From positions 59,820 to 123,819 of the forward strand of contig CALXRL010000021.1 in NCBI GenBank assembly GCA_944390735.1: DNA of 64,000 bases. The letters run 5' to 3'. The notes beneath the pieces were generated by a model. That model was not told the origin of the DNA, did no database searches, and was given only the letters and a program-made list of their open reading frames with translations. The translations under genes were made by a program, and so were the position numbers. This stretch comes from an uncultured Victivallales bacterium (GTDB lineage: Bacteria; Verrucomicrobiota; Lentisphaeria; Victivallales; UBA1829). This document shows positions 18,086 through 26,805 of this stretch, one piece after another (positions within the stretch are counted from its first letter, which is position 1; every line of letters starts with the position of its first letter).

Positions 18086-19165
18086 TTATCCTCTGGCGGT
18101 GGATTCTCTGACGATCAGAGAGGTCGGGAATTTTCTGGAACGGATCACTGCACCGGTATGGATGGCTCCGATGAGCTGTTCCGTAGCGTAGCGTCCCTGT
18201 TCTTTTCGATTCAAGTCGATTGTTGTCAATGCAGGATAAGTGAAAGCGCCGATCGGCAGATTGTCGCATCCGGCGAGCAGAATGTCCTCCGGCACTCGCA
18301 GTCCCATGTCGCGGAGAGCTTTGGCGGCTCCCGGCCCGAGATTGTCGGTTGTCAGAAAGATGGCGTCGGGAATTTTATGATTCCGTGCCATGAGTTCCTG
18401 CACAGCGGCAGCGCCGCTGGCGATATCCGGAGGGCACTCCACAATCAGTTCCGGGGAAACTTCGATTCCGGATTCCCCCATGGCTTTTTCAAAAATCCTG
18501 AATTTTTCCCGGTCGACGTGGCGGGGATCGCTGGACCCCATGTAGCCGATATAAGCACAGCGTTTTACTCCGGCATCCCGGAAGTGACGCGCCAGATCGC
18601 TCATCGCCGGATGATAATCGGGCATCGCTCCCATCACCTTCCGTTCCAGATGCTGATCGTTTTCGAATACGCTGACAATCGGACAGCTGCGGGGGAGCTT
18701 TTCCAAAAGTGGATTCAACTCTTTCGGATTGTCCTGCCCGAGAATCAGAAACCCGTCAATGCGTTCTGGCAGCAGGTCCGGAACGTATTCCTTGACAAAC
18801 AGCTGGACCGTGGTATAGAGTTTGTAGGTGAATTCCGGATAGGTCTCCAGAACCTCCTTGATCCCGAGATAGAACTCCCCCCAGAACGGCGTCGTTTCCA
18901 GATTGTAGGGAACGGGGGAATAGATCAGAATATGCGGTTTCGTCAGCTTTTCCGTGATTCGAGTGTATTTCCCGTGAGCAATTTCCAGAATGCCGTTCTC
19001 GTTCAGGTTCGACAGCGCAAGCGAAACCGTATTCTTGCTGACGTTGAAATCCTTGGCCAGCTGTTCCACCGACGGCAGCGCTTCTCCGGCTTTGTATTTT
19101 CCTGCAATGATGGACTCAATCACCGCTTTTCGGACCAGTTCCGTTTTGGATTCCCGTTTGTTCAT
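18086..19165 (-). CDS. GntR-type HTH/LacI-type effector-domain hybrid regulator (AraR-like architecture)
   Basis: 359 residues. A GntR winged helix at the N-terminus (YKAGEALPSVEQLAKDFNVS, KNTVSLALSNLNENGIL) is joined to a LacI/PBP1-type sugar-binding domain (FLILGQDNP, CAYIGYMGSSD, DAIFLTTDN, ILLAGCDN). It has a consensus promoter and an inverted repeat at the predicted transcription start, so autoregulation is likely. Downstream on the same strand are the pseudopilin and secreted hydrolase genes, the probable targets. Confidence 0.9.
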   Translation of the reverse strand: MNKRESKTELVRKAVIESIIAGKYKAGEALPSVEQLAKDFNVSKNTVSLALSNLNENGILEIAHGKYTRITEKLTKPHILIYSPVPYNLETTPFWGEFYLGIKEVLETYPEFTYKLYTTVQLFVKEYVPDLLPERIDGFLILGQDNPKELNPLLEKLPRSCPIVSVFENDQHLERKVMGAMPDYHPAMSDLARHFRDAGVKRCAYIGYMGSSDPRHVDREKFRIFEKAMGESGIEVSPELIVECPPDIASGAAAVQELMARNHKIPDAIFLTTDNLGPGAAKALRDMGLRVPEDILLAGCDNLPIGAFTYPALTTIDLNRKEQGRYATEQLIGAIHTGAVIRSRKFPTSLIVRESTARG

Positions 19166-19195
19166 GGGGGATTCGACTTTCTCGTTTTTTTCTAA

Positions 19196-19212
19196 AACTC
19201 TCTCAGTGAGTT
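19196..19212. promoter_or_regulatory. Inverted repeat AACTC-N7-GAGTT at the regulator transcription start
   Basis: Five-base arms around a CTCAGTGAG core, lying at about +3 to +20 relative to the transcription start predicted from the promoter at 19222-19250. The position suits an autorepression operator of the GntR/LacI hybrid. Confidence 0.4.
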
Positions 19213-19221
19213 GTTTTTTAT

Positions 19222-19250
19222 ATTATATCATAAAGAAGGAGAATTGTCAA
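19222..19250 (-). promoter_or_regulatory. Consensus sigma70 promoter of the GntR/LacI-hybrid regulator gene
   Basis: On the minus strand TTGACA and TATAAT are both perfect and separated by exactly 17 bp. It is the only perfect-consensus promoter noticed in the window and reads straight into the regulator gene that starts at 19165. Confidence 0.8.
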
Positions 19251-19317
19251 TAGGGAAAAAAAGAAAAAAAAGTTGTTTTCCTGCTGAATTCAGAGAAGGA
19301 ACAGGGGGAACCGGCGG

Positions 19318-19358
19318 AAAAGACTCAACTGGCCGACCTGAGGTCGACCGGTTGAGTC
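19318..19358 (-). terminator. Hairpin terminator after the exported-protein gene
   Basis: Two 18-base arms around a single central base (19322-19358), fully paired if two G-U pairs are allowed, followed on the minus strand by TTTT. It lies 18 bases after the stop codon at 19377. Confidence 0.7.
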
Positions 19359-19376
19359 AGTGAGAGTGTTTGCGGA

Positions 19377-20744
19377 TCAGTTCCCCGGAATTTGCACCGG
19401 TTTTTGGGGAAAATCGGAGGCGGAGAGCTGGAACGAAAAGAGCAGTTCTCTTGCGGTAAGACGAAGTTCGCCTTTCCGGATCACCGTTCCGTCTTTTCCT
19501 TTCCGATAGTGGGAGAGCGCGGAGGTGCCCGGTTCAACCTGCGGGGGAAGGGGGGTTGGATCGTCGAGGAGCCGGCGGGCGGTTTGTTCCGTCAGATTTC
19601 CCGCGGCGAGAAGGAACTTGTTTTCCCGGAGTTCCGCGTAGATGGTGCGGTTGTTTTCCCCGCAGTCGAGCATCCAGAGTCCGGAAGGAAGCTGCTGAAT
19701 GGTCTTTTCGTTTTTCATGGCGGCAAGGATCGGTTTCATGGCGCCGTTCTCAAGTTCCATGGAGAACTTGAGCAGACCGGTCGAGCGCTGTTCGGAGAGA
19801 AGGGCTTTGCCGTTGGATCGCATGACGCATTCCTGCACATAGAGCGGAATGTTCCGGCGTTCAAGCTGTTTCAGAAGAAGACGTTTCAGCTGCGTGTCGG
19901 ATGGCAGGTTGAAGAGCGTGTAGGAGTCGGCCGCCTGAAAGGTGGCCGGGGCGTCGAAGGTTGCGGCAGAGGGCTTCCGGAGGTAGCTTGCCAGCTCCGT
20001 GCCGGGTTCCGGAACGAGCGATCCGGAAAAACGGATGGTGGAGGCATCTGTAAAATTCAGTTCGAAGCGGAGAGTGCGGAGCTGTTCGGTCAGGGCGTCC
20101 ACGCTGCGGGAAAGCGGATCATCCCAGGCGGGATCCCAGGCGGGAGCGGTCATGGCGGCGTTTTTCATCGCGGAGGTGACTCCGGGAATCCGGCTGAACG
20201 ACTGAAAATTCAAATTCAGTTTGAAATCGGGCAGTCCGCGACCGGTGGAAGCGGGAAAATACGTTTTCTCGATGGTGTTCAGTTCCTGTTCAAACAGCGG
20301 ATGGGAGGTGTGGAGAAGAATGCTGTTTCCGGAACGGCGCCGGACGGTCAGGGGTCCGGCCAGGGTGGAGATGGTATCGTCGATTCGAGCGCCGCCTCGC
20401 AGGGTCGCGGAAAGGCAGAAGAACATATCGGGCCGGTACTGTCCGGCGGGATCCGTAACGCTCTGGCCCGCGCCGGTCAGCAGAACTGCCCGGATCGGCC
20501 GGTTGAGGTCAATGGCCGCGGTCTGCGGATTCATGGCGATGGCCGCGGTCAGAAAGATGAGCTGGCCGGCGGCCTCCGGCTTCACCTGCGAAACAAAATT
20601 TGAGATGGAGTTCGCCAGTTCGGAAAAGGAACGGATCTCCACTTCGGCCAGAGAAATCGGCTTGAACTCCCGGGCGGACAGCATTCCCGCGGTCAGCAGC
20701 GAAAGCAGAAACAGGGTCGTTTTCTGAAAAAAAGAGTGAATCAT
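19377..20744 (-). CDS. Exported protein of unknown function
   Basis: 455 residues with a signal peptide (about 1-23, ending AGMLSA). I do not recognise a family. The protein is beta/alpha mixed, without membrane segments after the signal, and has several TLRGG/TLAGPLTV-like stretches typical of periplasmic proteins. The ATG at 20744 follows GGAGACC; an in-frame start 19 codons upstream is less likely. A plausible promoter (20773-20801) and a terminator (19318-19358) make it a single-gene transcript, divergent from the zinc-ribbon kinase. Confidence 0.75.
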   Translation of the reverse strand: MIHSFFQKTTLFLLSLLTAGMLSAREFKPISLAEVEIRSFSELANSISNFVSQVKPEAAGQLIFLTAAIAMNPQTAAIDLNRPIRAVLLTGAGQSVTDPAGQYRPDMFFCLSATLRGGARIDDTISTLAGPLTVRRRSGNSILLHTSHPLFEQELNTIEKTYFPASTGRGLPDFKLNLNFQSFSRIPGVTSAMKNAAMTAPAWDPAWDDPLSRSVDALTEQLRTLRFELNFTDASTIRFSGSLVPEPGTELASYLRKPSAATFDAPATFQAADSYTLFNLPSDTQLKRLLLKQLERRNIPLYVQECVMRSNGKALLSEQRSTGLLKFSMELENGAMKPILAAMKNEKTIQQLPSGLWMLDCGENNRTIYAELRENKFLLAAGNLTEQTARRLLDDPTPLPPQVEPGTSALSHYRKGKDGTVIRKGELRLTARELLFSFQLSASDFPQKPVQIPGN

Positions 20745-20772
20745 AAGGGGTCTCCAATCGTTGAATTGGGAA

Positions 20773-20801
20773 AACATAGACGCACATTGCGGAAAATGCA
20801 A
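20773..20801 (-). promoter_or_regulatory. Predicted promoter of the exported-protein gene
   Basis: TTGCAT, 17-bp spacer, TATGTT on the minus strand, about 30 bases before the ATG at 20744. Confidence 0.45.
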
Positions 20802-20879
20802 TCCTGGAAATGGAGATTTCTGAAAAAGGAGTTTCTGGCTCTGTCGCTCCTTCCCGGGAAGAAAATGGGGGTGCGCGGA

Positions 20880-20907
20880 TTGACTTTTCGGAGGATCGAT
20901 TTATATT
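20880..20907 (+). promoter_or_regulatory. Predicted promoter of the zinc-ribbon kinase gene
   Basis: TTGACT, 16-bp spacer, TATATT, about 40 bases before the ATG at 20947. Confidence 0.55.
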
Positions 20908-20946
20908 AGAGGTGTCATTCTGGAGTGTCTAATTCGGGAATTCGCG

Positions 20947-23268
20947 ATGGTTAAATTCTGTCCGCACTGCAATCGGGAGGAGAAGGCGGAGATTGATTCC
21001 GCAACCGGGGGGATTCTTTGCACAGCATGCGGGACTCTTCTCGGGTACTCCGCGGCGGCTCTGCCCGCCGGAACCATGGTGGCCGGATTCCGGATCGAAA
21101 ACGAGATCGGGCGCGGCGGAATGGGGGTTGTTTACAGGGCCACCCAGCTGAATCTGCAGCGCCCGATTGCGCTGAAGGTGCTTTCCGACGAGCTTTCCAG
21201 CGACAGCGCGTTTGTGGAAACCTTTTTTCACGAGGCCCGTTCCGCCGCCAGTCTGAGCCATCCGAATATTGTCCAGGCCTACGACGCGGGCGTCACGCGC
21301 GAAGGAATCTACTATTTTGCCATGGAATATATTGATGGCGAGACGCTGGAAGTCAAATTATCCCGTTCCGGTCCCTTGTCTCCGCCCTCCGCGTTTCAGA
21401 TCGGGCGGAAGATTGCCGATGCGCTCGGGTATGCGTGGAAGGTGCGCAGAATGTGTCACGGGGATATCAAGCCGGACAACATTCTGGTCAGTGTGGCGGG
21501 GGAGATCAAGCTGGCGGATCTCGGACTGGCGAAATCCATGTATGAGGAGAGCATGAAGCGGGATGTCATGGTGACGCCGCTTTATGCCGCGCCGGAGATC
21601 ATTTGCGGCAAGGTTACATCGGCGAATCTGGCTTCGGACATCTATTCGTTCGGGGCGACGCTGTATCATATTACAGTCGGGTCGCCTCCGTTCCAGAGCG
21701 ACAGAATTGACGAGATCTACCGGAGGCATCTTTCCGAACTTCCGGTTCCGCCTTCCGAACGGAACCGGGAGGTGCCGGAAGCGCTTTCCGCGGCAATTCT
21801 CGCCATGCTGGAGAAGGATCCGGGAAAACGGCCCGTCTCCTGGGAGGAGGTGTCCGCCATGCTCGGCGAGGCGCAGGATGCGTATCAGCTTCAGCACACC
21901 GCCGTGAATGCCGGGGCTCCGGTTTCCCGGGCTCTGATTGCGACGGGAATCGTGCTGGTCCTTCTGCTGATTGCCGGAGGCGTGGTGACGGCTCTGCACT
22001 TTTTTTCGCCGGGGGCTCCGGTGGTCGAACGGGGTGGGGAGAAACTGGAAGCGCCTCCGCCGCTGCTTCTGCCGCAGGGGGAGGATCCGGCAAAGCTGAA
22101 TGCCCGTCTCCGGAAGAAGTGGGAGCAGCTCAAAAAGGAGCTTCCGTCCCGGACGCCCGAAGGACGGCTTCGCGCGTGCAGCGCCTTTATGGAGCAGAAC
22201 AATCTGCAGGAGTCGCTTCTGCGGGAGGTGCAGGAGATGATGGGGCGCGCCAGACTGGAGATCCGTGCCAGACGAAAGGCGGCAGCCGCGTATCGCAGGG
22301 AGATTGCGGTGTTTCTTTCGCTTTCCCGGTTTGCCATCTATCTGGATTCGGATTCGCTTCGGTCGCTGGAGCGTCTGGCCTCCGGGATCGGAAAGCGCGG
22401 GAAGTTGCCGCATCTTCGGCGCGTGTATGCGGGAAAAGCGCGGGAGTTCCGTAGTGCGCTTGTTCTGCTGCGGATGCGTCGGATGCGTTTGAATGAAAAC
22501 GGAGCTCTTCCGTATCCGGTTTCTCCGGGGAAGGGAAAGAACCTTTCCCGGAATGAGAAGTCTGCAAAAGCCGTGTCGGGAAAGGGGTGGAATTTGTCCC
22601 GGAGCGGACGGACTTCACCGGAAAAATCGCATCAGGGCGCTGGTTCGGGATCGAAAATAAACGTTTCTTCCGTTAAGACAGCGGAAGAGGAGCTGATCAA
22701 CATTATTGCGCGTCAGGTGAGGGATTTTTCTCCCGATGTTCTGCGGATGCAGCTTTCCGGATTTGCCAGAAAATATCATTCGCGGGAAAAAGCCTCCGCG
22801 GAAAAGGCGGAACTGATTGCGAAAATGCTTCTGGACGGGGATGCGCTGACCGCATTCTTTTCCCGCTGCAACGAGAGTCTGAAGGGCATTCCGCTGCCGG
22901 AGATTGAGCAGAATGCCTCCTATGTGGTTGTCGAGCGCGGATCACTCCGGATCATGGTGGTTGACGGCAGAATGACCATCCGGAAACGGATTCGCTTGAA
23001 TACCGCTCTGCTGAATGCATTGAAACACGCGGTTTACCGGGCGTATCGGAATGACCTTTTCCGGAAACGGTACTCGGCGGAGCTTCAGGAGTTTGTCATT
23101 GTCAACTCCTTCTTCTACGACAACGCGAATGCTGGGCGGAACATTGCCCTTTCCACGCTTCCGGAAAAGCGGAAGATTCTGCTGCGGGAGATTCTGGCGG
23201 ATATCGGGAAAGCCGTGAAGCGGGTGACGACTCCGTCCTCCGGGCGAAACGACGCTTCCCGGGAATGA
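20947..23268 (+). CDS. Transmembrane serine/threonine protein kinase with N-terminal zinc ribbon
   Basis: 773 residues. An N-terminal CPHC...CTAC zinc ribbon (1-33) precedes a complete Hanks-type kinase domain (about 48-310): GRGGMGVVY loop, ALK lysine, HGDIKPDN catalytic loop, DLG in place of DFG, and VTPLYAAPE. One membrane helix follows (about 328-352), then a 420-residue, lysine/arginine-rich C-terminal region with helical stretches and no recognised domain. Unlike the kinase at 831-3812, all catalytic residues are in their usual places. It stands alone behind its own promoter. Confidence 0.9.
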   Translation: MVKFCPHCNREEKAEIDSATGGILCTACGTLLGYSAAALPAGTMVAGFRIENEIGRGGMGVVYRATQLNLQRPIALKVLSDELSSDSAFVETFFHEARSAASLSHPNIVQAYDAGVTREGIYYFAMEYIDGETLEVKLSRSGPLSPPSAFQIGRKIADALGYAWKVRRMCHGDIKPDNILVSVAGEIKLADLGLAKSMYEESMKRDVMVTPLYAAPEIICGKVTSANLASDIYSFGATLYHITVGSPPFQSDRIDEIYRRHLSELPVPPSERNREVPEALSAAILAMLEKDPGKRPVSWEEVSAMLGEAQDAYQLQHTAVNAGAPVSRALIATGIVLVLLLIAGGVVTALHFFSPGAPVVERGGEKLEAPPPLLLPQGEDPAKLNARLRKKWEQLKKELPSRTPEGRLRACSAFMEQNNLQESLLREVQEMMGRARLEIRARRKAAAAYRREIAVFLSLSRFAIYLDSDSLRSLERLASGIGKRGKLPHLRRVYAGKAREFRSALVLLRMRRMRLNENGALPYPVSPGKGKNLSRNEKSAKAVSGKGWNLSRSGRTSPEKSHQGAGSGSKINVSSVKTAEEELINIIARQVRDFSPDVLRMQLSGFARKYHSREKASAEKAELIAKMLLDGDALTAFFSRCNESLKGIPLPEIEQNASYVVVERGSLRIMVVDGRMTIRKRIRLNTALLNALKHAVYRAYRNDLFRKRYSAELQEFVIVNSFFYDNANAGRNIALSTLPEKRKILLREILADIGKAVKRVTTPSSGRNDASRE

Positions 23269-23477
23269 CGTTTTCTTCTTTGTTTCGCGAGGTGTTTGCG
23301 GAAGTGTTCCTCTATTTTTCTTTTCGGACTTTGAGAGAGGTCTCTTTTTCGAGTTCGGGACTCTTCTTTTTCGTGTGTGAGAAAAGAGAAGAAAAGATAT
23401 TTCAAAAAAAAATGGAGAACTCGGCTTGCAATTTTCCGAAAGTGATGTAAAGTAATGACATCTCGAAAATAAGAGAT
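23269..23477. other. Intergenic region between the kinase gene and tRNA-Lys
   Basis: 209 bases rich in T and GA tracts. A short GAGAG/CTCT hairpin followed by T residues near 23330-23350 could be a weak terminator of the kinase gene. The tRNA promoter lies at 23426-23453. No coding sequence is seen. Confidence 0.4.
23426..23453 (+). promoter_or_regulatory. Predicted promoter of tRNA-Lys
   Basis: TTGCAA, 16-bp spacer, TAAAGT, ending 24 bases before the tRNA. Confidence 0.5.
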
Positions 23478-23553
23478 GCGCCCATAGCTCAGTTGGTAGA
23501 GCAAATGACTCTTAATCATTGGGTCCTGGGTTCGAGTCCCCGTGGGCGCACCA
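23478..23553 (+). tRNA. tRNA-Lys (anticodon CTT)
   Basis: 76 nucleotides with encoded CCA. The acceptor stem is GCGCCCA/TGGGCGC, the D arm has GCTCAGTTGGTAGAGC, the anticodon stem AATGA/TCATT encloses loop CTCTTAA with anticodon CTT at 23511-23513, and the T arm carries GGTTCGAGTCC. A run of seven T residues follows directly and may terminate transcription. Confidence 0.97.
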
Positions 23554-23751
23554 TTTTTTTCTCTCTGTTTTCCATTCTGTCTTGTTGCAATCGCAGAAAG
23601 ATCGTGTATCGTAGTGCGGCAATGTTTTTTCCGATAAAGAAACTGGAGTCGTTCTGTCTTTTTTGTGTATTTCATTCCGGTGCGGAGTCCCGGAGAAAGA
23701 ACTCCAATTCCGTTTAGAGAATCAGGAACCGAAGAGGGTGCAAGTGGGAAA

Positions 23752-24660
23752 ATGATGACATGGCTGAAAGAATTTTCTCTGCCGGGACGGGAGTGGGAGG
23801 AGCGTTTTATCTGGGATCATTTCGGTGCGGCGGATCTGACCTGTTACCAGTCGGTGTATCCCTTCCATACCCTGAACGGGAAAATTGTCCGTCTGGATTT
23901 TGCGCCGATCACGATTTTCTACGGAGGGAACGGGTCGGGAAAGACGACGGTTCTGAATCTGATAGCTGAAAAATTTCATGCGAAACGTCTTTCTCCATTC
24001 AATCAGTCCCCTTTTTTCGGGGATTATCTGGCGGGGTGCGGCGGCGTGCTTGAGGGGAATCCATACGAGACGCTCTTTGTCGCCAGTGATGACGTCTTTC
24101 TGAGCATGCTGAACAGCCGTTTTGAAAACCGGAAAAATGACGAATCCAGAACGCGGATGATTCAGAAGGCTCTGACGGCAAAAGGCGAATTCGCACGGGG
24201 ACGCAGAAAATCTTTCCGCATGAAAAATCTGGAGGAATATCAGGATCTATGTGACGCGATCGACATCCGGAAACTCACCGTATCGGAGTATGTCCGGCGC
24301 AACATCCGTCCGGAGATCCGCGAGGCCTCCAACGGACAGCTTGCCTTCCTTTTTTTCACCACATCCATTCCGGAGAATTCTCTGGTTCTGCTGGATGAAC
24401 CGGAGAACAGTCTTTCTCCGGGAAAGGTCCTGGAACTGGCCGATTATCTTCAAGCCAGCGTGCGGCTCGGCACACAGCTGATTCTTTCCACCCACTCCCC
24501 GCTTCTGCTTGTAATGGAGGGAGCCGCGATCTATGATTTCGATTCCGATCCGGTTTGCCGGAGAGCATGGTATGAACTGGAAAGCGTCCGGATCTATCAG
24601 CGTTTTTTTCAGGAAAAGTCAAACCTGTTTGACTCCGGCGGGGACGGCTCCCGGAAATAG
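23752..24660 (+). CDS. AAA/ABC-type ATPase of unknown role
   Basis: 302 residues. Walker A GGNGSGKTT, an ABC-like signature ASNGQLAFL, Walker B LVLLDEPENSL and the switch STHSPLLL are those of stand-alone ABC-type ATPases of the AAA_15/AAA_21 kind. There is no membrane segment and no adjacent nuclease or toxin gene that would mark a defence system. The start at 23752 (MMTWLK) has a weak GTGGGA site; the frame is open back to 23665. It lies 200 bases after tRNA-Lys and is convergent with the transporter gene. Confidence 0.8.
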   Translation: MMTWLKEFSLPGREWEERFIWDHFGAADLTCYQSVYPFHTLNGKIVRLDFAPITIFYGGNGSGKTTVLNLIAEKFHAKRLSPFNQSPFFGDYLAGCGGVLEGNPYETLFVASDDVFLSMLNSRFENRKNDESRTRMIQKALTAKGEFARGRRKSFRMKNLEEYQDLCDAIDIRKLTVSEYVRRNIRPEIREASNGQLAFLFFTTSIPENSLVLLDEPENSLSPGKVLELADYLQASVRLGTQLILSTHSPLLLVMEGAAIYDFDSDPVCRRAWYELESVRIYQRFFQEKSNLFDSGGDGSRK

Positions 24661-24683
24661 ATTACGGTGTTTTACCGTTCCTT

Positions 24684-26072
24684 TCAACGGGCGGGGGCTT
24701 CGGCGGAAGATTCCCCGGTTTTCCGGCAGGCCAGCTTGACTGTTTTCAGAAGGTCTCCGTCCAGCCGGTAGAATTTCCAGTAGATGATCAGATAGATCAC
24801 GGAGAAGAGCATCGGTATCCCTCCCATGATTCCCCGGATTCCCGCTGTTGCCGCGGGCGTCTGCACGGCATCGGGAATAAACCCGATCAGGGAAAGTCCT
24901 GTTCCTGTGATGAATCCGCTCAGGGCTCCGGCCAGTTTCACGACAAAAGTCTGTGTGGAAAACAGGATGCTTTCGTTCCGTGTGCCGAGTTTGTATTCGC
25001 CGTAATCCACCACGTCTGCCAGCATGACGGTCAGGATTCCGAGGGAAAGTCCGATTCCGAAGTTGACACAGGCTCCTGTCAGGAAAATGGACCACCAGAG
25101 CAGCGTCTCATTCGCGGGGAACACTCCCAGCAGCAGGAGCAGAAATCCGATCACCGGGAATCCGGCCGACGCGGCAAATACCGTTTTCCTTCCAAAACAG
25201 CTCGAAAAGAACGGATATCCGAACAGTCCGCACAGCTGTGCAATCCCCGCCGCCAGCAGATAGGAGGAGACCATGTTCTGAATTCCGATCACATATTTGA
25301 AATAGTATACCGCAAATCCGTTGGAAAGCTGAAACGAAATATTGAAGAGGAGCGATAGAATCAGAACCACAATCACCTGATCGTTTTTGATCAGAATCCG
25401 CACCATTTCCCGAACCGTGGTCCGGTTCCGGTTCTGTTCCTGACGGATGGAAAAACGGTCCTTGACAAATGTGAATGTGATGATTGAACAGAACAGGAAC
25501 ACTGCGGCGACGATTCCTCCCAGCCAGGCGAATCCGAGCGCCTGATCGCCGTTTCCGAGCTTCTGTACCAGCGGCAGTCCGAAAGAGCCGATCAGCATCC
25601 AGGCCGCGCTTGCAAAAATCCGGGGAATGACGGAGATGGTGTCACGTTCCTTTTCATCGTCCGTCAGCGCCGGGATCATGGACCAGAAGGGAATGTCCAT
25701 CAGCGTGTAGGTCAGTCCCCAGAGAATGTAGGTCGTGGCAATGTAGACCAGCTGCTGCGTTCCGCTGAGTCCGGGATTCAAAAAGAGAAAGACCAGAACA
25801 ATGGCGTTCAGAATGGTGCCCAGCAGGATCCATGGCCGGAATCTGCCCCAGCGGGTGCGCGTGTTGTCGACCACAAGTCCCATGATCGGATCGTTGATTG
25901 CATCGAAAAGCCGTGCCGCCAGAAACAGATTCCCTATGAAAATCGGACTGATTTTACATGTGTCCGTCAGGTAAAACATGAAAAAGGTCGCGACAATCGC
26001 GTAGACAAGATCTTTTCCGAATGCTCCGATTCCATAGGAGATTTTAGCTCCCCAAGTCAATTTCTGCATCAT
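24684..26072 (-). CDS. GPH-family sugar:cation symporter (MelB-like)
   Basis: 462 residues with about 12 membrane helices. The N-terminal KISYGIGAFGKDLVY, DAINDPIMG, RWGRFRPWIL and DVVDYGEYKLGTR motifs are those of glycoside-pentoside-hexuronide symporters. It should import a sugar or glycoside with H+ or Na+. The ATG at 26072 has GGGAG upstream; an in-frame extension to 26183 lacks one and runs through the predicted promoter. No hydrolase gene is immediately adjacent, so the substrate is not indicated. Confidence 0.92.
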   Translation of the reverse strand: MMQKLTWGAKISYGIGAFGKDLVYAIVATFFMFYLTDTCKISPIFIGNLFLAARLFDAINDPIMGLVVDNTRTRWGRFRPWILLGTILNAIVLVFLFLNPGLSGTQQLVYIATTYILWGLTYTLMDIPFWSMIPALTDDEKERDTISVIPRIFASAAWMLIGSFGLPLVQKLGNGDQALGFAWLGGIVAAVFLFCSIITFTFVKDRFSIRQEQNRNRTTVREMVRILIKNDQVIVVLILSLLFNISFQLSNGFAVYYFKYVIGIQNMVSSYLLAAGIAQLCGLFGYPFFSSCFGRKTVFAASAGFPVIGFLLLLLGVFPANETLLWWSIFLTGACVNFGIGLSLGILTVMLADVVDYGEYKLGTRNESILFSTQTFVVKLAGALSGFITGTGLSLIGFIPDAVQTPAATAGIRGIMGGIPMLFSVIYLIIYWKFYRLDGDLLKTVKLACRKTGESSAEAPAR

Positions 26073-26165
26073 TCGACTCCCGATTCGTAGTTTCCCCCGG
26101 CGAAATTTGATGAGGGAAGCGGAATGCCGCACGGGGAAGGATCCCTCTCTCTCTGAAAATAAATT

Positions 26166-26193
26166 ACTATACCGCGAAAACACGTTTTTTCAA
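26166..26193 (-). promoter_or_regulatory. Predicted promoter of the GPH transporter gene
   Basis: TTGAAA, 16-bp spacer, TATAGT on the minus strand, about 95 bases before the ATG at 26072. Confidence 0.5.
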
Positions 26194-26290
26194 GATGAAG
26201 ATTCCCGGGATTCGCTCCTGTTTCGACTCTGAAAAAGCCCCTCCTTTTTTCTTTCAGGGAAGGGGAGGAGAACGGAATGCCGGGTCCCGG

Positions 26291-26322
26291 AAAAGAAAAA
26301 CCCCGGATGGGAAGATCCGGGG
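26291..26322 (-). terminator. Rho-independent terminator of the alpha ribosomal operon
   Basis: CCCCGGAT and ATCCGGGG arms around a 6-base loop, followed on the minus strand by a T-rich tract (TTTTTCTTTT). It lies 31 bases after the rplQ stop. Confidence 0.85.
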
Positions 26323-26353
26323 GTGAAATTCAAAAGTGTTCCGCGGCGACCGG

Positions 26354-26800
26354 TCAGGAGGCGGCTTCTTCCTTTTTCACTTCTTTTTTGGCATCCTTTT
26401 TGGGAGCGGGCGCGCCGGCTTCCACAAGCTGGATGATGCAGGCGGGAGCCGCATCGCCGATTCTGGTCCCGAGACGCAGGATTCTGGTGTAGCCGCCGTT
26501 TCTCTGTTCATAGCGTTTGGCAAGATCAGAGAAGAGTTTTTCGACCACATCTTTTTTGGTCTGGGCCTTGTCCGCCGGCGTATTGACTTTCAGTTTGGCA
26601 ACTGTGAGTCTGCGGTGGGCATCGGTTCCTTTTTTGGCAAAAGTGATGAGTCTGTCGACGAGGCGACGGACCTCTTTTGCCCGAGTAACGGTAGTCTTGA
26701 CCTGTTCGTGCAGGATGATCGAGCACGCCAGGTTGACAAGCAAAGCTTTTCTGTGACCGCAGTTGCGGCCCAGTTTGGCGACTTTTCTAAGGTGACGCAT
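26354..26800 (-). CDS. rplQ: Ribosomal protein L17
   Basis: 148 residues. MRHLRKVAKLGRNCGHRKALL and the following NLACSIILHEQVKTTVTRAKEVRRLVDRLI are diagnostic of L17, a large-subunit protein near the exit tunnel. A Lys/Glu/Ala-rich tail of about 20 residues extends the core. It follows rpoA by 5 bases and is the last gene before the terminator. Confidence 0.97.
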   Translation of the reverse strand: MRHLRKVAKLGRNCGHRKALLVNLACSIILHEQVKTTVTRAKEVRRLVDRLITFAKKGTDAHRRLTVAKLKVNTPADKAQTKKDVVEKLFSDLAKRYEQRNGGYTRILRLGTRIGDAAPACIIQLVEAGAPAPKKDAKKEVKKEEAAS

Positions 26801-26805
26801 AAAAA

